Of a stretch of 64,000 nt of DNA, positions 11,488-24,658 are shown one piece after another (within the stretch, counting starts at the first letter, position 1; each line of letters begins with the position of its first letter). The DNA comes from Sipunculus nudus (taxonomy: Eukaryota > Annelida > Sipuncula > Golfingiida > Sipunculidae): the NCBI GenBank assembly GCA_026874595.1, contig CM049314.1:37557229-37621228 (forward strand), given 5' to 3'. The notes under the pieces were generated by a model. The model worked only from the letters and a program-made list of their open reading frames with translations, was not told the origin of the DNA and did not search any database. The position numbers and the translations under genes are program-made.

Positions 11488-14148
11488 AGTATCTTAGTAA
11501 CAGTTGATGTAGAAAAGTGCTCAATTTACTGCTAAGCAGAGCATATTTACTGAAAATCAAACATCCAAGTTCGGTTTATCCTGTCTGAAATATTGAGCTA
11601 TCCTGCTATGTTTTTGAATTCAACATTTATATCGGTCGTGGTTTCTTGGTCTGCGTGTTTTATAGTGACTCAATGCCTCAACGTGTTTGACATTTAGCAT
11701 ATATATATTTTACATATATGTGAATGTGTGTGAGGGCGTGTGTAGGTGTGTGTATGTATACTCTACATCCAAGCCATGTTGTACAGTTTGCTGCTGTGTG
11801 ATATGATGGAATTTTTTTCTGTTGCTTTTGTGCTGAACAATACCATTCAATATAATTGACCTTACCAATATTATTCAATATAATTTAACTTGCCAATACC
11901 ATTCAATATATAAATAAAAGTTTATTTCCTCGAGATGATTAGGATGTTATATTTCATCCAGAATAACCGTTTGCTTACTGGCCACTCGGGACACCAGCGG
12001 GAACTCGTCCGTCATTTACTAGATGAATAAATCTCATGTTATTTAACCCTTGGAGAAGTTGGAGGTATATATTAGAATTCTAAACGCATGATCGCCCTCA
12101 GACTGTATGGTTTGATAATGATTTTCGGACCTTGCGAGATTTTCATTTATTACCTCTGAGAAGGGGAAGGGTTTATGTTTCTGCCGGCGTTGGTTTGTTT
12201 GTTTGACTATAGAAACATTATTCAAAAAGTTATTTTGGTAAATTTTCAGGATAGCTGGGCAAGGATACAAGAACCTTTTGAATAAATTTTGGTGGGTGGT
12301 GGTCCGGGTCACCATCTGGATCCAGGAATTTTGTGAAGGAAAAATACTCATTTCAGACATTGCCATGTGAAGGTCTTGGCGTAGGTCTGCGCTCTCTGAG
12401 TGCTTTTCTGGTCGTTTTACATTTAATCTTTGATGCGTAGCCATGTCATGCCTGATATTGCAAAAATGTTACAAATTAAATTATATTGAAGTGTACTTGC
12501 AACTGCCCACAGATTATCATGAGAGTAAGTACTATGTCACAAAATGTCTTACCAGGAAGAAAATGTTAGTTTAGATTTTAACTACTACCACCACGACTAT
12601 GCTACAATAAAAACCATTACTAATACTACTATTAATATTACTAATACTTCTACAAATAATGAGAATAATAGTAAATAATAATAATAATTAATGATAGTTT
12701 TTATTTTTTTTTATAAAAGTTTATATTTTTACAATAATTCATGAGAGTTTATAATAATAATAATAATAATAATAAGGACAAGGTCTGTTTGTTTATTGTG
12801 AAATTTTCCCATATATATTTAAACATGGCTAAACTGTCGGAAGAGCGGACAGTGTTATTTTTCACACTTTCGCCTGTATGGCGCTGAATCTGATTGTCGT
12901 ATGTCTCTCACTTCTGCTTCAACTGACACTAAATCAGCGATAAATAGGACTCGCTGGCATTGATTATGACGTTTTGTCTGTATGCTGAACAAATATACCT
13001 TTATTTTGTCAAGCCTCGCTTCCAGTGAAAACAGGGGCGTAGCCTTTGGAGTGCCGTAGGGCCATGCCTCTCCCCCTAGATCCGACTTTGCATGTTATAT
13101 TTAGGAAAAACTACCCAAACTCTAGGAAATTTATTGTTATAAAAATAATTTTCAGAACATGAAATTTCAGTCAAGTTTCATTTCTGTACACTTTCACCTG
13201 CAACAATTTATACAGAGACAATTTCTGAATCTGTTATAAGGAAACCAAGAAACTGGAGATAAAGAATCTTCATTCCAAACTAGTGACTAATTGTTGATTT
13301 TAATAACTGATCTTTTTCTCTCATTCCATGTTTTCATTTATGCTGTGGCACCTGGTGTTTTTTTGTTTGAAGGCGTGTGGACCATTTGCCCATCATGCAG
13401 TTACTCCAGGGACCGTGTCGAAGCTGAATGCATCCCTTCAACAGGTATCAGAAGCCACCCCTTCAGTAAATGAAGACTACATGATAAGAAAACATCTCCC
13501 TGATGAAATATTGCCCTAGAGAGTGGTTTGAACATATTTATTTCCACCGTCACCGTCAATTCTATCACTTATTGGTACTTGATTACTTTAACTTAGACGG
13601 ACAACTATTTTATTTATGCGAGGCATCCTCGGAAAGAATGTATCGTCTGTGCCTGATGTCATGAATGATTTTTGGACAATAAATATATAATTAACACACA
13701 TTACCAACCAACAATATGACCTGGCAACAGGCTCTATATATATTTATTTATTATGTTAGCGGTATACCCATAATTTCGACATGCGACCTTTAGGGCTTTT
13801 ATATGTATGCACAAAAGTGCGGTGCATATAATCGATTCAGTGAATTTGGGAGAAATAAACCTATCAGGGTTCGACAAAGGCGCACGGAGTTACTCCTATA
13901 AGACTGTGTTCAAGCGAGTTTCTATATCGTTTCCGAGAGTTTAGGGAAAAGGGGTCATGTATCGGCAACGTTTACAGCGGAATAACGCTTGATTTGGACC
14001 ACGTTAAAATCCTCAACTTAAAGTAGATAGTCGAACAACGACATTGAAACGGGTTCAAACATAAGTAATTATTACTTCACAGGATAAAACTATTACTACA
14101 TCAGATAATGGATTCATCTGGACTTTGCCGTTTTTTTTTTGTTTTTTT
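10346..14148. other. Intergenic DNA with long microsatellites
   Basis: It holds (AT)n at 10643-10730 and 11419-11483 and AAT-type repeats near 12660-12775. A segment at about 13757-13800 (GCGGTATACCC...CGACATGCGAC) recurs near 59890-59925, so it belongs to a dispersed repeat. No coding region is supported. Confidence 0.5.
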
Positions 14149-14345
14149 TTACCAAGAGAAGGAGGGGTCCAACCCAAGAGGACTAATGGCAAAACTTAAT
14201 AAAAGGTCCCAAAGTCCGGATAAAAAGCGGTAGGGGGGGGGGGGGGTCCAGTTCGCAAATATTGGTCTGAACCCCGTAAAAAAGGTTGAGGCGGCTAAGA
14301 AAGTGGCCGGGGGGAATTCTGCCCCCACTCCTCCAATTATACTAA
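14149..14345. mobile_element. Degenerate G-run MITE-like repeat
   Basis: A GGGGTCCA-type G-run (about 14234-14250) with flanking GGTCCAACCC and GCGGCTRA words resembles the segment at 46300-46450, suggesting related nonautonomous elements. Ends and target-site duplication were not resolved. The minus-strand frame rich in WTPPPP is an artefact of the C-run. Confidence 0.35.
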
Positions 14346-14754
14346 TTACAATTAATTGCCTCCGCGTTATGCGGTCATCCATGTTCATGTGTGTGTCACT
14401 ATATGTGTTTGTGTGATGGTGCGTGTGTACAACTCACGCAATCTTGAAAAGAAACCTATGCAGTTTTCACGAAACCTCGGGAATGTGCAAACGAAGAATC
14501 CACAAATTTTGGTGTGTGTCCGGCTCATGATCAGGAAGGACTTCCGAGTCACCTATGCACGACTGAACCAGGGAATATGATCCGATAAGTGAATGAAAAT
14601 ATGGGTTGCAGAGTATGCTACATTATGGACCTCCCACATGGCGGAGGCCTTCAGAATGAATATTTCTAGTTATATATGTATACGGGCGCTTTTGGGAATC
14701 TGTGCTTTACCCCCGTGGACCAAATTGGGAACGTCTGTATGTTTTGGGATTAGG
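14346..14754. other. Intergenic flank of the AKR duplication
   Basis: No gene is supported. Homology to the second copy begins abruptly at about 14755 (GCTTCCTAATCCTTTT). Confidence 0.4.
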
Positions 14755-15731
14755 TGCTTCCTAATCCTTTTCTCCCAGATATCAATATAGAAAGTATCAA
14801 TGTATCCCGAAAGTTCACCATCTCATTCTATAATATATTCCGATGTTTATATTTACACCCGGCATGTCCGTAGCACAGTTAAACGTCACCCTCCCCTTTC
14901 CTTTTCGACAGTTCGGAACACGTGACGTTTCAGAAGTGTTTCATCTGAAGTAATTTTTATGCACTGAATTATCAAGAATCATTCCCGGTTCATTATGTGT
15001 CAAGGTGCCGATCAGTTATGTGGAATCAAGTCAATGCCATGACATTAAACTTCATTCTGCCTAGCTTCATTACAGGTTAAAGCTATTATTTTTTTAGTGT
15101 GATATTATATATAAATGCAGATAATGTCAATAAGCTCCATTACCAAACATGATGACAGTACACAGTGAAACGACCTGGACGAAAAACCACCACAATACTG
15201 GGCTTCCAAAGTCTCTCTATTGTCATATATTTGAGTTCGAAACGGATCGCACTCGACAAGACAAAACCAACAACTCCATATTGGTATCCCAGAATACCTT
15301 CATTCTCTATGAATGCCGCTAGATGTCAGCACCTACTCATATCCCACATCAATAATTAGCGTGAAATATATTAGTATAGATATACATACAGAATATTGTT
15401 AATAATAATACCTATATATCACCCGATTCTACGTCATAATGATACCGAAATACGTCTTCATAAATTACAGGGATGGAATGACAAAGGTAGTCTGCAATGT
15501 TTCTTCTCTGATTTTCTTTCTTTTGCTATAAATTCCCTCCTTGCATAAGAAACCACACCTTCTGTCGCGATGTTTTTCCGTCTGTGCCTTCATAATTTTT
15601 ATGTTTGTTGATATAAAGATTAATCAATCTAACTGATAAAAACTTTAGTTATATGTCGCTGGATGGTTGGATCTACGCCCAACCAGTCTTCACTGGGCAT
15701 AGTTTTAAAGCGTTCACCAATCACAAAATTA

Positions 15732-15973
15732 TTATCTATTCTGGAAAAAACTACGGATGACCGCATTGTTCTTAGCAATCATACTGTAAGGATAGATGTT
15801 TCCCAGCGCCGACACATGATCAAGGTCTTCCATCTGCTGATTGGCCAGGCTCCAGCCGGTGGCGGTCTCTATGTTCTCATTGAACTGTTCCATGGTTTTG
15901 CATCCTACCGTTACTGATGCCGTCACGTCTTTCTGGAGGAGCCAGCGGAGGAAAACGTGCGTCATGGATTTAC
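15732..15973 (-). pseudogene. Duplicated last exon of aldo-keto reductase (exon 7')
   Basis: This 242-bp exon has an AG acceptor before GTAAATCC and an intact frame to its stop, encoding the AKR C-terminal segment ([44 protein letters not shown]). It is the same length as exon 7 of the full gene at 37959-38200, with a few substitutions. Because exons 1-5 are absent upstream on this strand, it cannot form a whole enzyme. It is called a partial duplicate although the exon itself is undamaged. Confidence 0.75.
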
Positions 15974-16407
15974 CTGTTTGATAAAATGAAAAATACCTTA
16001 TCTGGTTTTAGAGTATAAAAATATTCATATTATTTCAGTAAAAATTTACCAATGTTGTGCCCAAGCTGCACCATTACCTTCATAAAAGAAAATTAAATAA
16101 TAAAATTTCGATGGAATAGCCCTTGTTATGTTGCTTTTTTTCTTGTTTAACAAAAAAAAAAACTGTTTTTTTTTCAATATATGCCTAGGTTATATGATAT
16201 TTTATCAAAAATCTATAATAAAGAGTAAAAAAGATTCGCAAGCCTCCAATGATTATAAAATACCTGCATGGAAAACATTCTTTTTTTGCCTTTTTTTCAG
16301 CCATCTGAGGTGTACGGTTAGACTACATGACCAACCTGGCTTAGTCATGTGACAATCACAAGTTAAAATTGCATGCTGGGTCATGGAAGGGTATATTTAA
16401 ATATTAC

Positions 16408-16586
16408 CTGCGTCTGCAGCCACTGTTCTCAATGTGTCCAGTATTTTCCACGTCCTGTTCGTAGACAACTCTTGCCATACAGCGTTGCTGTTCATTGCCC
16501 TCTTGCCGGGGTCCTTGGACGCCCATGCGATGCGAGTGTTTTCAGGGGCCCCTTCATCTTTCTTTATTTTTCCGGTCAGCCAGCCA
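16408..16586 (-). pseudogene. Duplicated AKR exon 6'
   Basis: This 179-bp exon is bounded by AAG acceptor and GTAATA donor and is identical in length to exon 6 of the full gene (38631-38809). It encodes [18 protein letters not shown], then [10 protein letters not shown] and [15 protein letters not shown]. The frame is intact. It belongs to the truncated copy 1 of the duplication. Confidence 0.75.
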
Positions 16587-16714
16587 CTTAAAAAGAAACA
16601 TTATTTTTCTTATAACCACAACTGTTTATTTGGTAAAAGTTCGGAGAAATTAGTTAGTGGGCATTTTCAGCTTTCTTGTAATTCTCTGTGATTTTGTGAT
16701 ATGTTTCTCTTGTA

Positions 16715-16865
16715 AACCCTCGGCTCTCTCCGCTGACGACCCAGGTTCGATCCCAGGAGTCGCCATGAGAGTGGGTTGTTATAGTAACTGGTCAAAGGCC
16801 GATGCATGGTTTTCTCCGGGTTCTCCAGGTTCCTCGACCTCTAAAGACTACCGAACGCCTCCAAA
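16715..16865 (+). repeat. tRNA-related SINE (copy also at about 38940-39080)
   Basis: GACGACCCAGGTTCGATCCC contains a B box GGTTCGATCCC. It is followed by GCCATGAGAGTGGGTTGTTATAG and a GGTTTTCTCCGGG core, a motif set recalled from marine-invertebrate SINEs. The same element sits at the matching place in the second duplication copy, so it predates the duplication. Confidence 0.5.
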
Positions 16866-17550
16866 CTAGTTAAAGTTTAAAACTTTAATATATAGTGCAG
16901 ATCACCGACTATAAGTCCTTAAATGGTTAAACCATTTGCATTGCAAATGATCTTTGCTAGTTATTATAAAATGGTAAATTTCGGATTGCAGTCATATAAT
17001 CAACTGTTACATGAGTTTCTCTTTAATGTGGTTATTCACTCTGAAGCAGATACAGATCATTATCTAAAAGGAGTACTGCAGATGCAGGGCTTGATACAGA
17101 TTCCTTTGAAGTAGGGAATGATCAATCAAAATGTTCACAAGACAGATTAAAAAACCTCATTACAAGTCATGTAATACAGTTCTAGCTAATTTATTGAAAA
17201 TGCTTTAGAATTTTTTAAATAATATTGAAAAAAATTACATAGATGACTCTTGGAAATTATATTGAAAAATATATGAAAATATATAAATGTATATATATAT
17301 ATAGGCCTATGAAAGGTGAGGGGAGCACCCTGACACTGTTAAACAAGCTGACCTAATACTTAATCCTTAAAACTCTCATATGCAGATGAATAGAGATGAA
17401 AATGATACGATATGCACATTCAAGCTACGCTCATCGAAATTATGCGTATATTATTCTATTTAAACATACAGAGAGGCAGTCAGACACACAGACGGACAGA
17501 CAATGAGACAGTCCAACAGATCAGAAGACAAGCAGATAGAAAGGAGGTAT

Positions 17551-17551
<1 letters not shown>

Positions 17552-17604
<53 letters not shown>
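17552..17604. repeat. (AT)n microsatellite
   Basis: Pure AT dinucleotide run. The matching place in the second duplication copy (about 40050) lacks it, so it expanded after the duplication. Confidence 0.9.
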
Positions 17605-17606
<2 letters not shown>

Positions 17607-18059
17607 ATACGAGAAGGATTTTTTTACTGTCTACCCGTGTGAGAGTATCACGGGCTTGTCATCTCTTACATAACTGTTTTATCAGTAAAAATACAGAGAC
17701 TTGCCTTGCACCAGGCACAAGTTATCAATGGACCAGGCAGCGCCATAAACCGATTAAAAATTAAAACGAAACATCTTAATCGTTATATTAAATGCATATG
17801 ATAGACTGGATACGTGAATGCAGAGATCTTTCAATTTAATTTATTCAACTTTTTATAATTTCTTTTCAGTAGACTGGAATTGTGGACTTAAAACGAAAGC
17901 AATAAGTGTCCAAGGGTCCTTTATCATAACAATAATGGATGATGACAATCAATGAAAAGAGTAAGCAAAATAATTATGACTTGAACATGTTTCTGCTGGA
18001 TGAAAAATAGTCTTGCTCAAATGGTACTGAAAGAGAATAATAGTAATTTGTATGCAAGT

Positions 18060-21000
18060 ACACATTCTGTACATAGCTGCACATGACAGGTGCCAGTTTT
18101 TTCTCACGTGTTATGTCCATTATCTGTACATACCTACAGTGACACGATGGGTGCCAGTCTTCTTTTCCGTGTTATGTCCACTATCTGTACATACCTACAG
18201 TGACACGATGGGTGCCAGTCTTCTCTCTCTCCACATCCGTACATCCCTACAGTGACACGATGGGTGCCAGTCTTCCCTCACGTGTTATGTCCACTATCTG
18301 TACATACCTACAGTGACACGATGTGTGCCAGTCTTCCCTCACGTGTTATGTACACTATCTGTACATACCTGCAATGACACGATGGGTGCCAGTCTTCTCT
18401 CATGTGTTATGTCCACCATCTGTACATACCTACAGTGACACGATGGGTGCCAGTCCTCTCTCTCTCCACATCCGTACAACCCTACAGTGACACGATGGTT
18501 GCCAGTCTTCCCTCACGTGTTATGTCCACTATCTGTACATACCTGCAGTGACACGATGGTTGCCAGTCTTCCCTCACGTGTTATGTCAACTATCTGTACA
18601 ACCCTACAGTGACACGATGGTTGCCAGTCTTCCCTCACGTGTTATGTCCACTATCTGTACAACCCTACAGTGACACGATGGTTGCCAGTCTTCCCTCACG
18701 TGTCATGTCCACTATCTGTACATACCTGCAGTGACACGATGTGTGCCAGTCTTCCCTCACGTGTTATGTACACTATCTGTACATACCTGCAATGACACGA
18801 TGGGTGCCAGTCTTCTCTCATGTGTTATGTCCACCATCTGTACATACCTACAGTGACACGATGGGTGCCAGTCCTCTCTCTCTCCACATCCGTACAACCC
18901 TACAGTGACACGATGGGTGACAGTCTTCCCTCACGTGTTATGTCCACTATCTGTACATACCTACAGTGACACGATGTGTGCCAGTCTTCCCTCACGTGTT
19001 ATGTACACTATCTGTACATACCTGCAATGACACGATGGGTGCCAGTCTTCTCTCATGTGTTATGTCCACCATCTGTACATACCTACAGTGACACGATGGA
19101 TGCAAGTCCTCTCTCTCTCCACATCCGTACAACCCTACAGTGACACGATGGTTGCCAGTCTTCCCTCACGTGTTATGTCCACTATCTGTACATACCTGCA
19201 GTGACACGATGGATGCCAGTCTTCCCTCACGTGTTATGTCCACTATCTGTACATACCTACAGTGACACGATGGGTGACAGTCTTCTCTCACGTGTTATGT
19301 CCACTATCTGTACATACCTGCAGTGACACGATGAATGCCAGTCTTCTCTCACGTGTTATGTCCACTATCTGTACATACCTACAGTGACACGATGGATGCC
19401 AGTCTTCCCTCACGTGTTATGTCCACTATCTGTACATACCTACAGTGACACGATGGTTGCCAGTCTTCCCTCACGTGTTGTGTCCACTATCTGTACATAC
19501 CTACAGTGACACGATGGATGCCAGTCTTCCCTCACGTGTTATGTCCACTATCTGTACATACCTACAGTGACACGATGGGTGACAATCTTCTCTCACGTGT
19601 TATGTCCACTATCTGTACATACCTGCAGTGACACGATGGATGCCAGTCTTCTCTCACGTGTTATGTCCACTATCTGATCATACCTACAGTGACACGATGG
19701 GTGCCAGTCTTCTCTCTCTCCACATCCGTACATCCCTACAGTGACACGATGGGTGCCAGTCTTCTCTCACGTGTTATGTACACTATCTGTACATACCTAC
19801 AGTGACACGATGGGTGCCAGTCTTCTCTCACGTGTTATGTCCACTATCTGTACATACCTACAGTGACACGATGGATGCAAGTCTTCCCTCACGTGTTATG
19901 TCCACTATCTGTACATACCTACAGTGAAACGATGGGTGCCAGTCTTCTCTCTCTCCACATCCGTACATCCCTACAGTGACACGATGGGTGCCAGTCTTCT
20001 CTCACGTGTTATGTACACTATCTGTACATACCTACAGTGACACGATGGATGCCAGTCTTCTCTCACGTGTTATGTCCACTATCTGTACATACCTACAGTG
20101 ACACGATGGGTGCCAGTCTTCTCTCTCTCCACATCCGTACATCCCTACATTGACACGATGGGTGCCAGTCTTCTCTCACGTGTTATGTACACTATCTGTA
20201 CATACCTACAGTGACACGATGGATGCCAGTCTTCTCTCACGTGTTATGTACACTATCTGTACATACCTACAGTGACACGATGGAAGCCAGTCTTCCCTCA
20301 CGTGTTATGTCCACTATCTGTACATACCTACAGTGACACGATGGATGCCAGTCTTCTCTCACGTGTTATGTACACTATCTGTACATACCTACAGTGACAC
20401 GATGGATGCCAGTCTTCCCTCACGTGTTATGTCCACTATCTGTACATACCTGCAATGACACGATGGGTAACTGTCTTCTCTCTCTCCACATCCGTACATC
20501 CCTACAGTGACATGATGGTTGCCAGTCTTCCCTCACGTGTTATGTCCACTATCTGTACATACCTGCAGTGACACGATGGGTAACTGTCTTCTCTCTCTCC
20601 ACATCCGTACATCCCTACAGTGACACGATGGGTGCCAGTCCTCTCTCTCTCCACATCCGAACATCCCTACAGTGACATGATGGTTGCCAGTCTTCCCTCA
20701 CGTGTTATGTCCACTATCTGTACATACCTGCAGTGACACGATGGGTAACTGTCTTCTCTCTCTCAACATCCGTACATACCTACAGTGACACGATGGGTGC
20801 CAGTCCTCTCTCTCTCCACATCCGTACATCCCTACAGTGACATGATGGTTGCCAGTCTTCCCTCACGTGTTATGTCCACTATCTGTACATACCTGCAGTG
20901 ACACGATGGGTAACTGTCTTCTCTCTCTCCACATCCATACATCCCTACAGTGACACGATGGGTGCCAGTCTTCCCTCACGTGTTATGTCCACTATCTGTA

Positions 21001-22310
21001 CATACCTGAAATAACACGATGGGTGCTAGTCTTCCCTCATGTGTTATGTCCACTATCTGTACATACCTACAGTGACACGATGGATGCCAGTCTTCTCTCA
21101 CGTGTTATGTCCACTATCTGTACATACCTGCAGTGACACGCTGGGTAACTGTCTTCTCTCTCTCCACATCCGTACATCCCTACAGTGACACGATGGGTGC
21201 CAGTCTTCCCTCACGTGTTATGTCCACTATCTGTACATACCTGCAATAACACGATGGGTGCCAGTCTTCCCTCATGTGTTATGTCCACTATCTGTACATA
21301 CCTACAGTGACACAATGGGTGACAGTCTTCCCTCACGTGTTATGTACACTATCTGTACATACCTGCAATGACACGATGGGTGCCAGTCTTCTCTCATGTG
21401 TTATGTCCACCATTTGTACATACCAACAGTGACACGATGGGTGCCAGTCTTCCCTCACATGTTATGTACACTATCTGTACATACCTGCAGTGACACGATG
21501 GATGCCAGTCTTCTCTCACGTGTTATGTCCACTATCTGTACATACCTGCAGTGACACGATGGGTAACTGACTTCTCTCTCTCCACATCCGTACATCCCTA
21601 CAGTGACAGGATGGGTGCCAGTCTTCCCTCACGTGTTATGTCCACTATCTGTACATACCTGCAATAACACGATGGGTGCCAGTCTTCCCTCATGTGTTAT
21701 GTCCACTATCTGTACATACCTACAGTGACACAATGGGTGACAGTCTTCCCTCACGTGTTATGTACACTATCTGTACATACCTGCAATGACACGATGGGTG
21801 CCAGTCTTCTCTCATGTGTTATGTCCACCATTTGTACATACCAACAGTGACACGATGGGTGCCATTCTTCTCTCTCTCCACATCCGTACATCCCTACAGT
21901 GACACGATGGGTGCCAGTCTTCCCTCACATGTTATGTCCACTATCTGTACATACCTGCAGTGACACGATGGGTGCCAGTCTTCTCTCACGTGTTATGTCC
22001 ACTATCTGTACATACCTGCAATGACACGATGGGTGCCAGTCTTCCCTCACATGTTATGTCCACTATCTGTACATACACGCAGTGACACGATGGCTGCCAG
22101 TCTTACCTCACGTGTTATGCCACTAACTGTACATACCTACAGCGACACGATGGGTGCCAGTCTTCTCTCACGTGTTATGTACACTATCTGTACATACCTA
22201 CAGCGACACAATTGATGCCAGTCTTCTCTCACGTGTTATGGCCACTATCTGTACATATCTACAGCGACACGATGGGTGCCTGTCTTCTCTCACGTGTTAT
22301 GCCACTATCT
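18060..22310 (-). repeat. 61-bp satellite derived from the AKR exon 4/intron 4 boundary (about 70 units)
   Basis: Units are 61 bp with a shorter variant of about 52 bp (the CTCTCTCTCCACATCCGTACATCCC type). Read on the minus strand, the common unit is GTATGTACAG followed by 51 nt encoding [17 protein letters not shown] with local substitutions. That is exactly the 3' end of AKR exon 4 (41243 onward) followed by its donor GTATGT. So each unit carries 17 in-frame codons and a 5' splice site. Higher-order blocks are visible, for example alternating 61- and 52-bp units between 20100 and 21600. Plus-strand open frames here are artefacts. Confidence 0.92.
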
Positions 22311-22315
22311 GTAGT

Positions 22316-22756
22316 AGACATAGTCAGTTAGCGTTGTTTTTTTTAAAGTAGGCCAAGTCCGTTTGAAAGGACCCTGTGTTATTATTGACGTGAGGTGCCA
22401 GAAGTAGGTCAGTAGGTGACCGAGGAAATGTTATTGTTGTGGTTGGGTGTGTTATTGTTATGGTTGTAATGTTATTGTTTTGGTGGTAATGTTATTGTTA
22501 TGGTCGTATTGTTATTGTTATGGTTGAGTTTGTTATTGTTTGGGTTGAGTTTGTTATTGTTATGGTTGTAATGTTATTGTTATGGTCTGGTGGAAGGGAC
22601 AAGGAAGTAACTACCCACTGGTTAGGACTTTGAACCACTCGATGTCTATTGCAAAACCTTATGGAACGCGCTAGATGTCCTATGAGTTGGTACTCCCGTC
22701 AGGTGGGTGTTAGACTTGGTCTGCTTTAAATAAAAACAGCGCTAACTGACTATGTC
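22316..22756. mobile_element. Nonautonomous element with about 33-bp terminal inverted repeats
   Basis: GACATAGTCAGTTAGCG at 22316 is matched in inverse by CGCTAACTGACTATGTC ending at about 22756, with T/A-rich continuation (TTTTTTTTAAAG / CTTTAAATAAAAA). It sits exactly at the right edge of the satellite. Inside is a GTTATTGTTATGGTTG-type minisatellite (about 22430-22590). No convincing target-site duplication was found. Confidence 0.55.
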
Positions 22757-23261
22757 GAAAAATGCATTGAATAAACATATATACATATAGCCTTAGAACA
22801 CATGACATGGTGAAAAATCAATGGGTGCTAAATAGAAAATAAGCAGAAAGTGTGCATTTTATTATGTCTAGATAGAGAGAAAGAGGTAGTTATTGTGTAT
22901 ATTTGAAGTACTACCGAAGCGAAGCACAAGCAGACAGAGAGAATAAGACACAGTCAAAACTCGTACTTACTGTGATTTTCGGACTTCTAATGCTCTTCTG
23001 CTGCTATATAATCCATGGGACACACTGTATCACCAGTTAATATATATGTATATGTATATATATTCTGCTAAAAGATAACCTCCGTGACCTGGGCATTGGG
23101 TGAACACTGAACACAAAATACATGATATTACACATTTTCACACAAAATATATATCCATGCACGGGTTCGTACGGTACTCCCCTGCTATAATCCAATTGAT
23201 CCTGGTAAAATACAACACATTTTGTGCCATTATCCTTAGTATAATACGGAGCACCCAGGCA
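22757..23261. other. Intergenic DNA
   Basis: No gene or clear repeat is seen apart from short TATATGTATA tracts near 23040. Confidence 0.4.
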
Positions 23262-23674
23262 GCACGTCCGTTAGGCTCGAATAAGTGAGGTCGAATGCTT
23301 CCTCGTTTCTCTGATAAGCCCGGCAGGTCGCAGGTGACAAAGGTTAAGCGATAAGGCCATCAGATGTTACCTCGTGTGACGTTGGTGCGCGCCTAGTCGT
23401 TAAAATGCCCAGCCTCGTTCCGGGATCTGGCGGGAGGCTGCTGCTGTTAATTATTAAGTTATATGCGTGCCCAGTCGTTAGCCCGCCAAGCATCGCTCTT
23501 GGATCAGGCGGGGAAACTATCAGGCGGGAAGCTTTGAGTGGTCAAGCCATGGTGTGACATACTGTGAATGAGTGATAAGAGATAAGGCCACCGGCCGGAT
23601 GTGCCCTCTTGTAGCGAGGGTGCGTGTCTGGTCGTTCAAATAACAAGCCTCGCGAGCACACGTGTTCACAAATA

Positions 23675-23678
<4 letters not shown>

Positions 23679-23732
<54 letters not shown>
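23679..23732. repeat. (AT)n microsatellite
   Basis: Pure AT run interrupting one of the degenerate GC-rich modules. Confidence 0.9.
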
Positions 23733-23734
<2 letters not shown>

Positions 23735-24450
23735 TGACGGAAACAGTAATATTTACACTTAAAAGCAATAAAAATCTTTAATTTGAATCACTTCCTGTTT
23801 GATTATGGTAGGAAGAGGTAATTTATCAATTTTCCCATCCATAGACTCCATATTTTTAAGATGTATGTTATCAATAATAACATTTACGCACCGCGTCTTG
23901 AGACTCGTAACGGGGACGTCTTTGTCCAAGATGGCTACGGAACGGAATGATTAGTTAATGATATAGTGGTCACTGATAACGACCCTTACACGAAGCGAAA
24001 GCGAGGCTAATCAATAAAAGCCCACCTTACGGAGCATCCCGAACGCAGGTCGGAGTGAGGCCGATAGACTGGCCCAGTCAATGTAATGGCTCTGACAGAG
24101 ATATCAAACGGCTCTCACTTTGTCGCACTTAGTGTCGGTACTGCTACCACGCGGCAGCTTACATAACTACTTAACATTCTCTGACCCTCTTATTTCATCG
24201 ACTGGTAAACTCGGGCCGTACCGGACAGTCAGCGCCCCACATCACCGCCTCGCTGAACTAAGGTCTTTCCCAGTGATATAAGGAGTAATTATAGTGGTCT
24301 TTCCCAGAATCTTTTTTTTTTCAAAACCAACATGGTTAATTCAGTAACCGCCTATTGTGGGCTTCCAGCTTGCTATATATATATTCCCGTTTTATCAGTC
24401 TCAATATGTTTAGGTCCTCGGCTATTTGAGTACGGCAAGATTTTTAACAC

Positions 24451-24658
24451 CAGAAGCGGATCCAGGGGGGGGGGGGGGTCCAGGGGGTTCGGACCCCCCC
24501 TTTTTCACCCGAAGCAACCTTTTTTAAGGGGTTTTGGACGTAATTTTGCGGCCTGGACCCCCCCTTTTCCAGACCTGATGACCTTTTTTTTAGGAATTTC
24601 ATTAGTCCTCCTGGGTTGGACCCCCCCCCCCTTTTCCTAAATCCTGGATCCGCCCCTG
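24451..24658. mobile_element. MITE of the CAGGGGCGGATCC family
   Basis: Ends are CAGAAGCGGATCCAGG and its inverse CCTGGATCCGCCCCTG. The interior has G- and C-runs around GGTCCAGGGGGTTCGGACC. AACAC flanks both sides, compatible with a short or partly eroded target duplication. The terminal motif recurs at 31112 and 48070. It is probably hAT-like, but this is not proven. Confidence 0.6.

Larger units (their letters stand above)
14755..18060. repeat. Segmental duplication, copy 1 (paired with 36963-40500)
   Basis: Collinear high similarity to 36963-40500 in the same orientation runs from GCTTCCTAATCC at 14755 to the first satellite unit at about 18060. It includes AKR exon 7 (15732-15973), exon 6 (16408-16586), the SINE near 16720 and the CAGACGGACAGACAATGAGAC block. 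The main length difference is near 17290: copy 1 lacks roughly 300 bp that in copy 2 contains AKR exon 5. Copy 1 is therefore a truncated 3' portion of the gene. Confidence 0.85.

Noticed and set aside
11236-11535. Open frames with long YIYIYI tracts (also near 17549, 23520, 28949, 32018, 39459, 58344)
   Set aside because: They read through (AT)n microsatellites and lack any other protein signal.
14149-14388. Proline-rich secreted protein (WTPPPP)
   Set aside because: Created by a homopolymer run within a MITE-like repeat.
18052-22351. CRISPR-like array or plus-strand proteins with repeated CTYLQRH motifs
   Set aside because: The array is eukaryotic satellite with continuous 61-bp units and no unique spacers; plus-strand frames are the reverse of AKR exon sequence.
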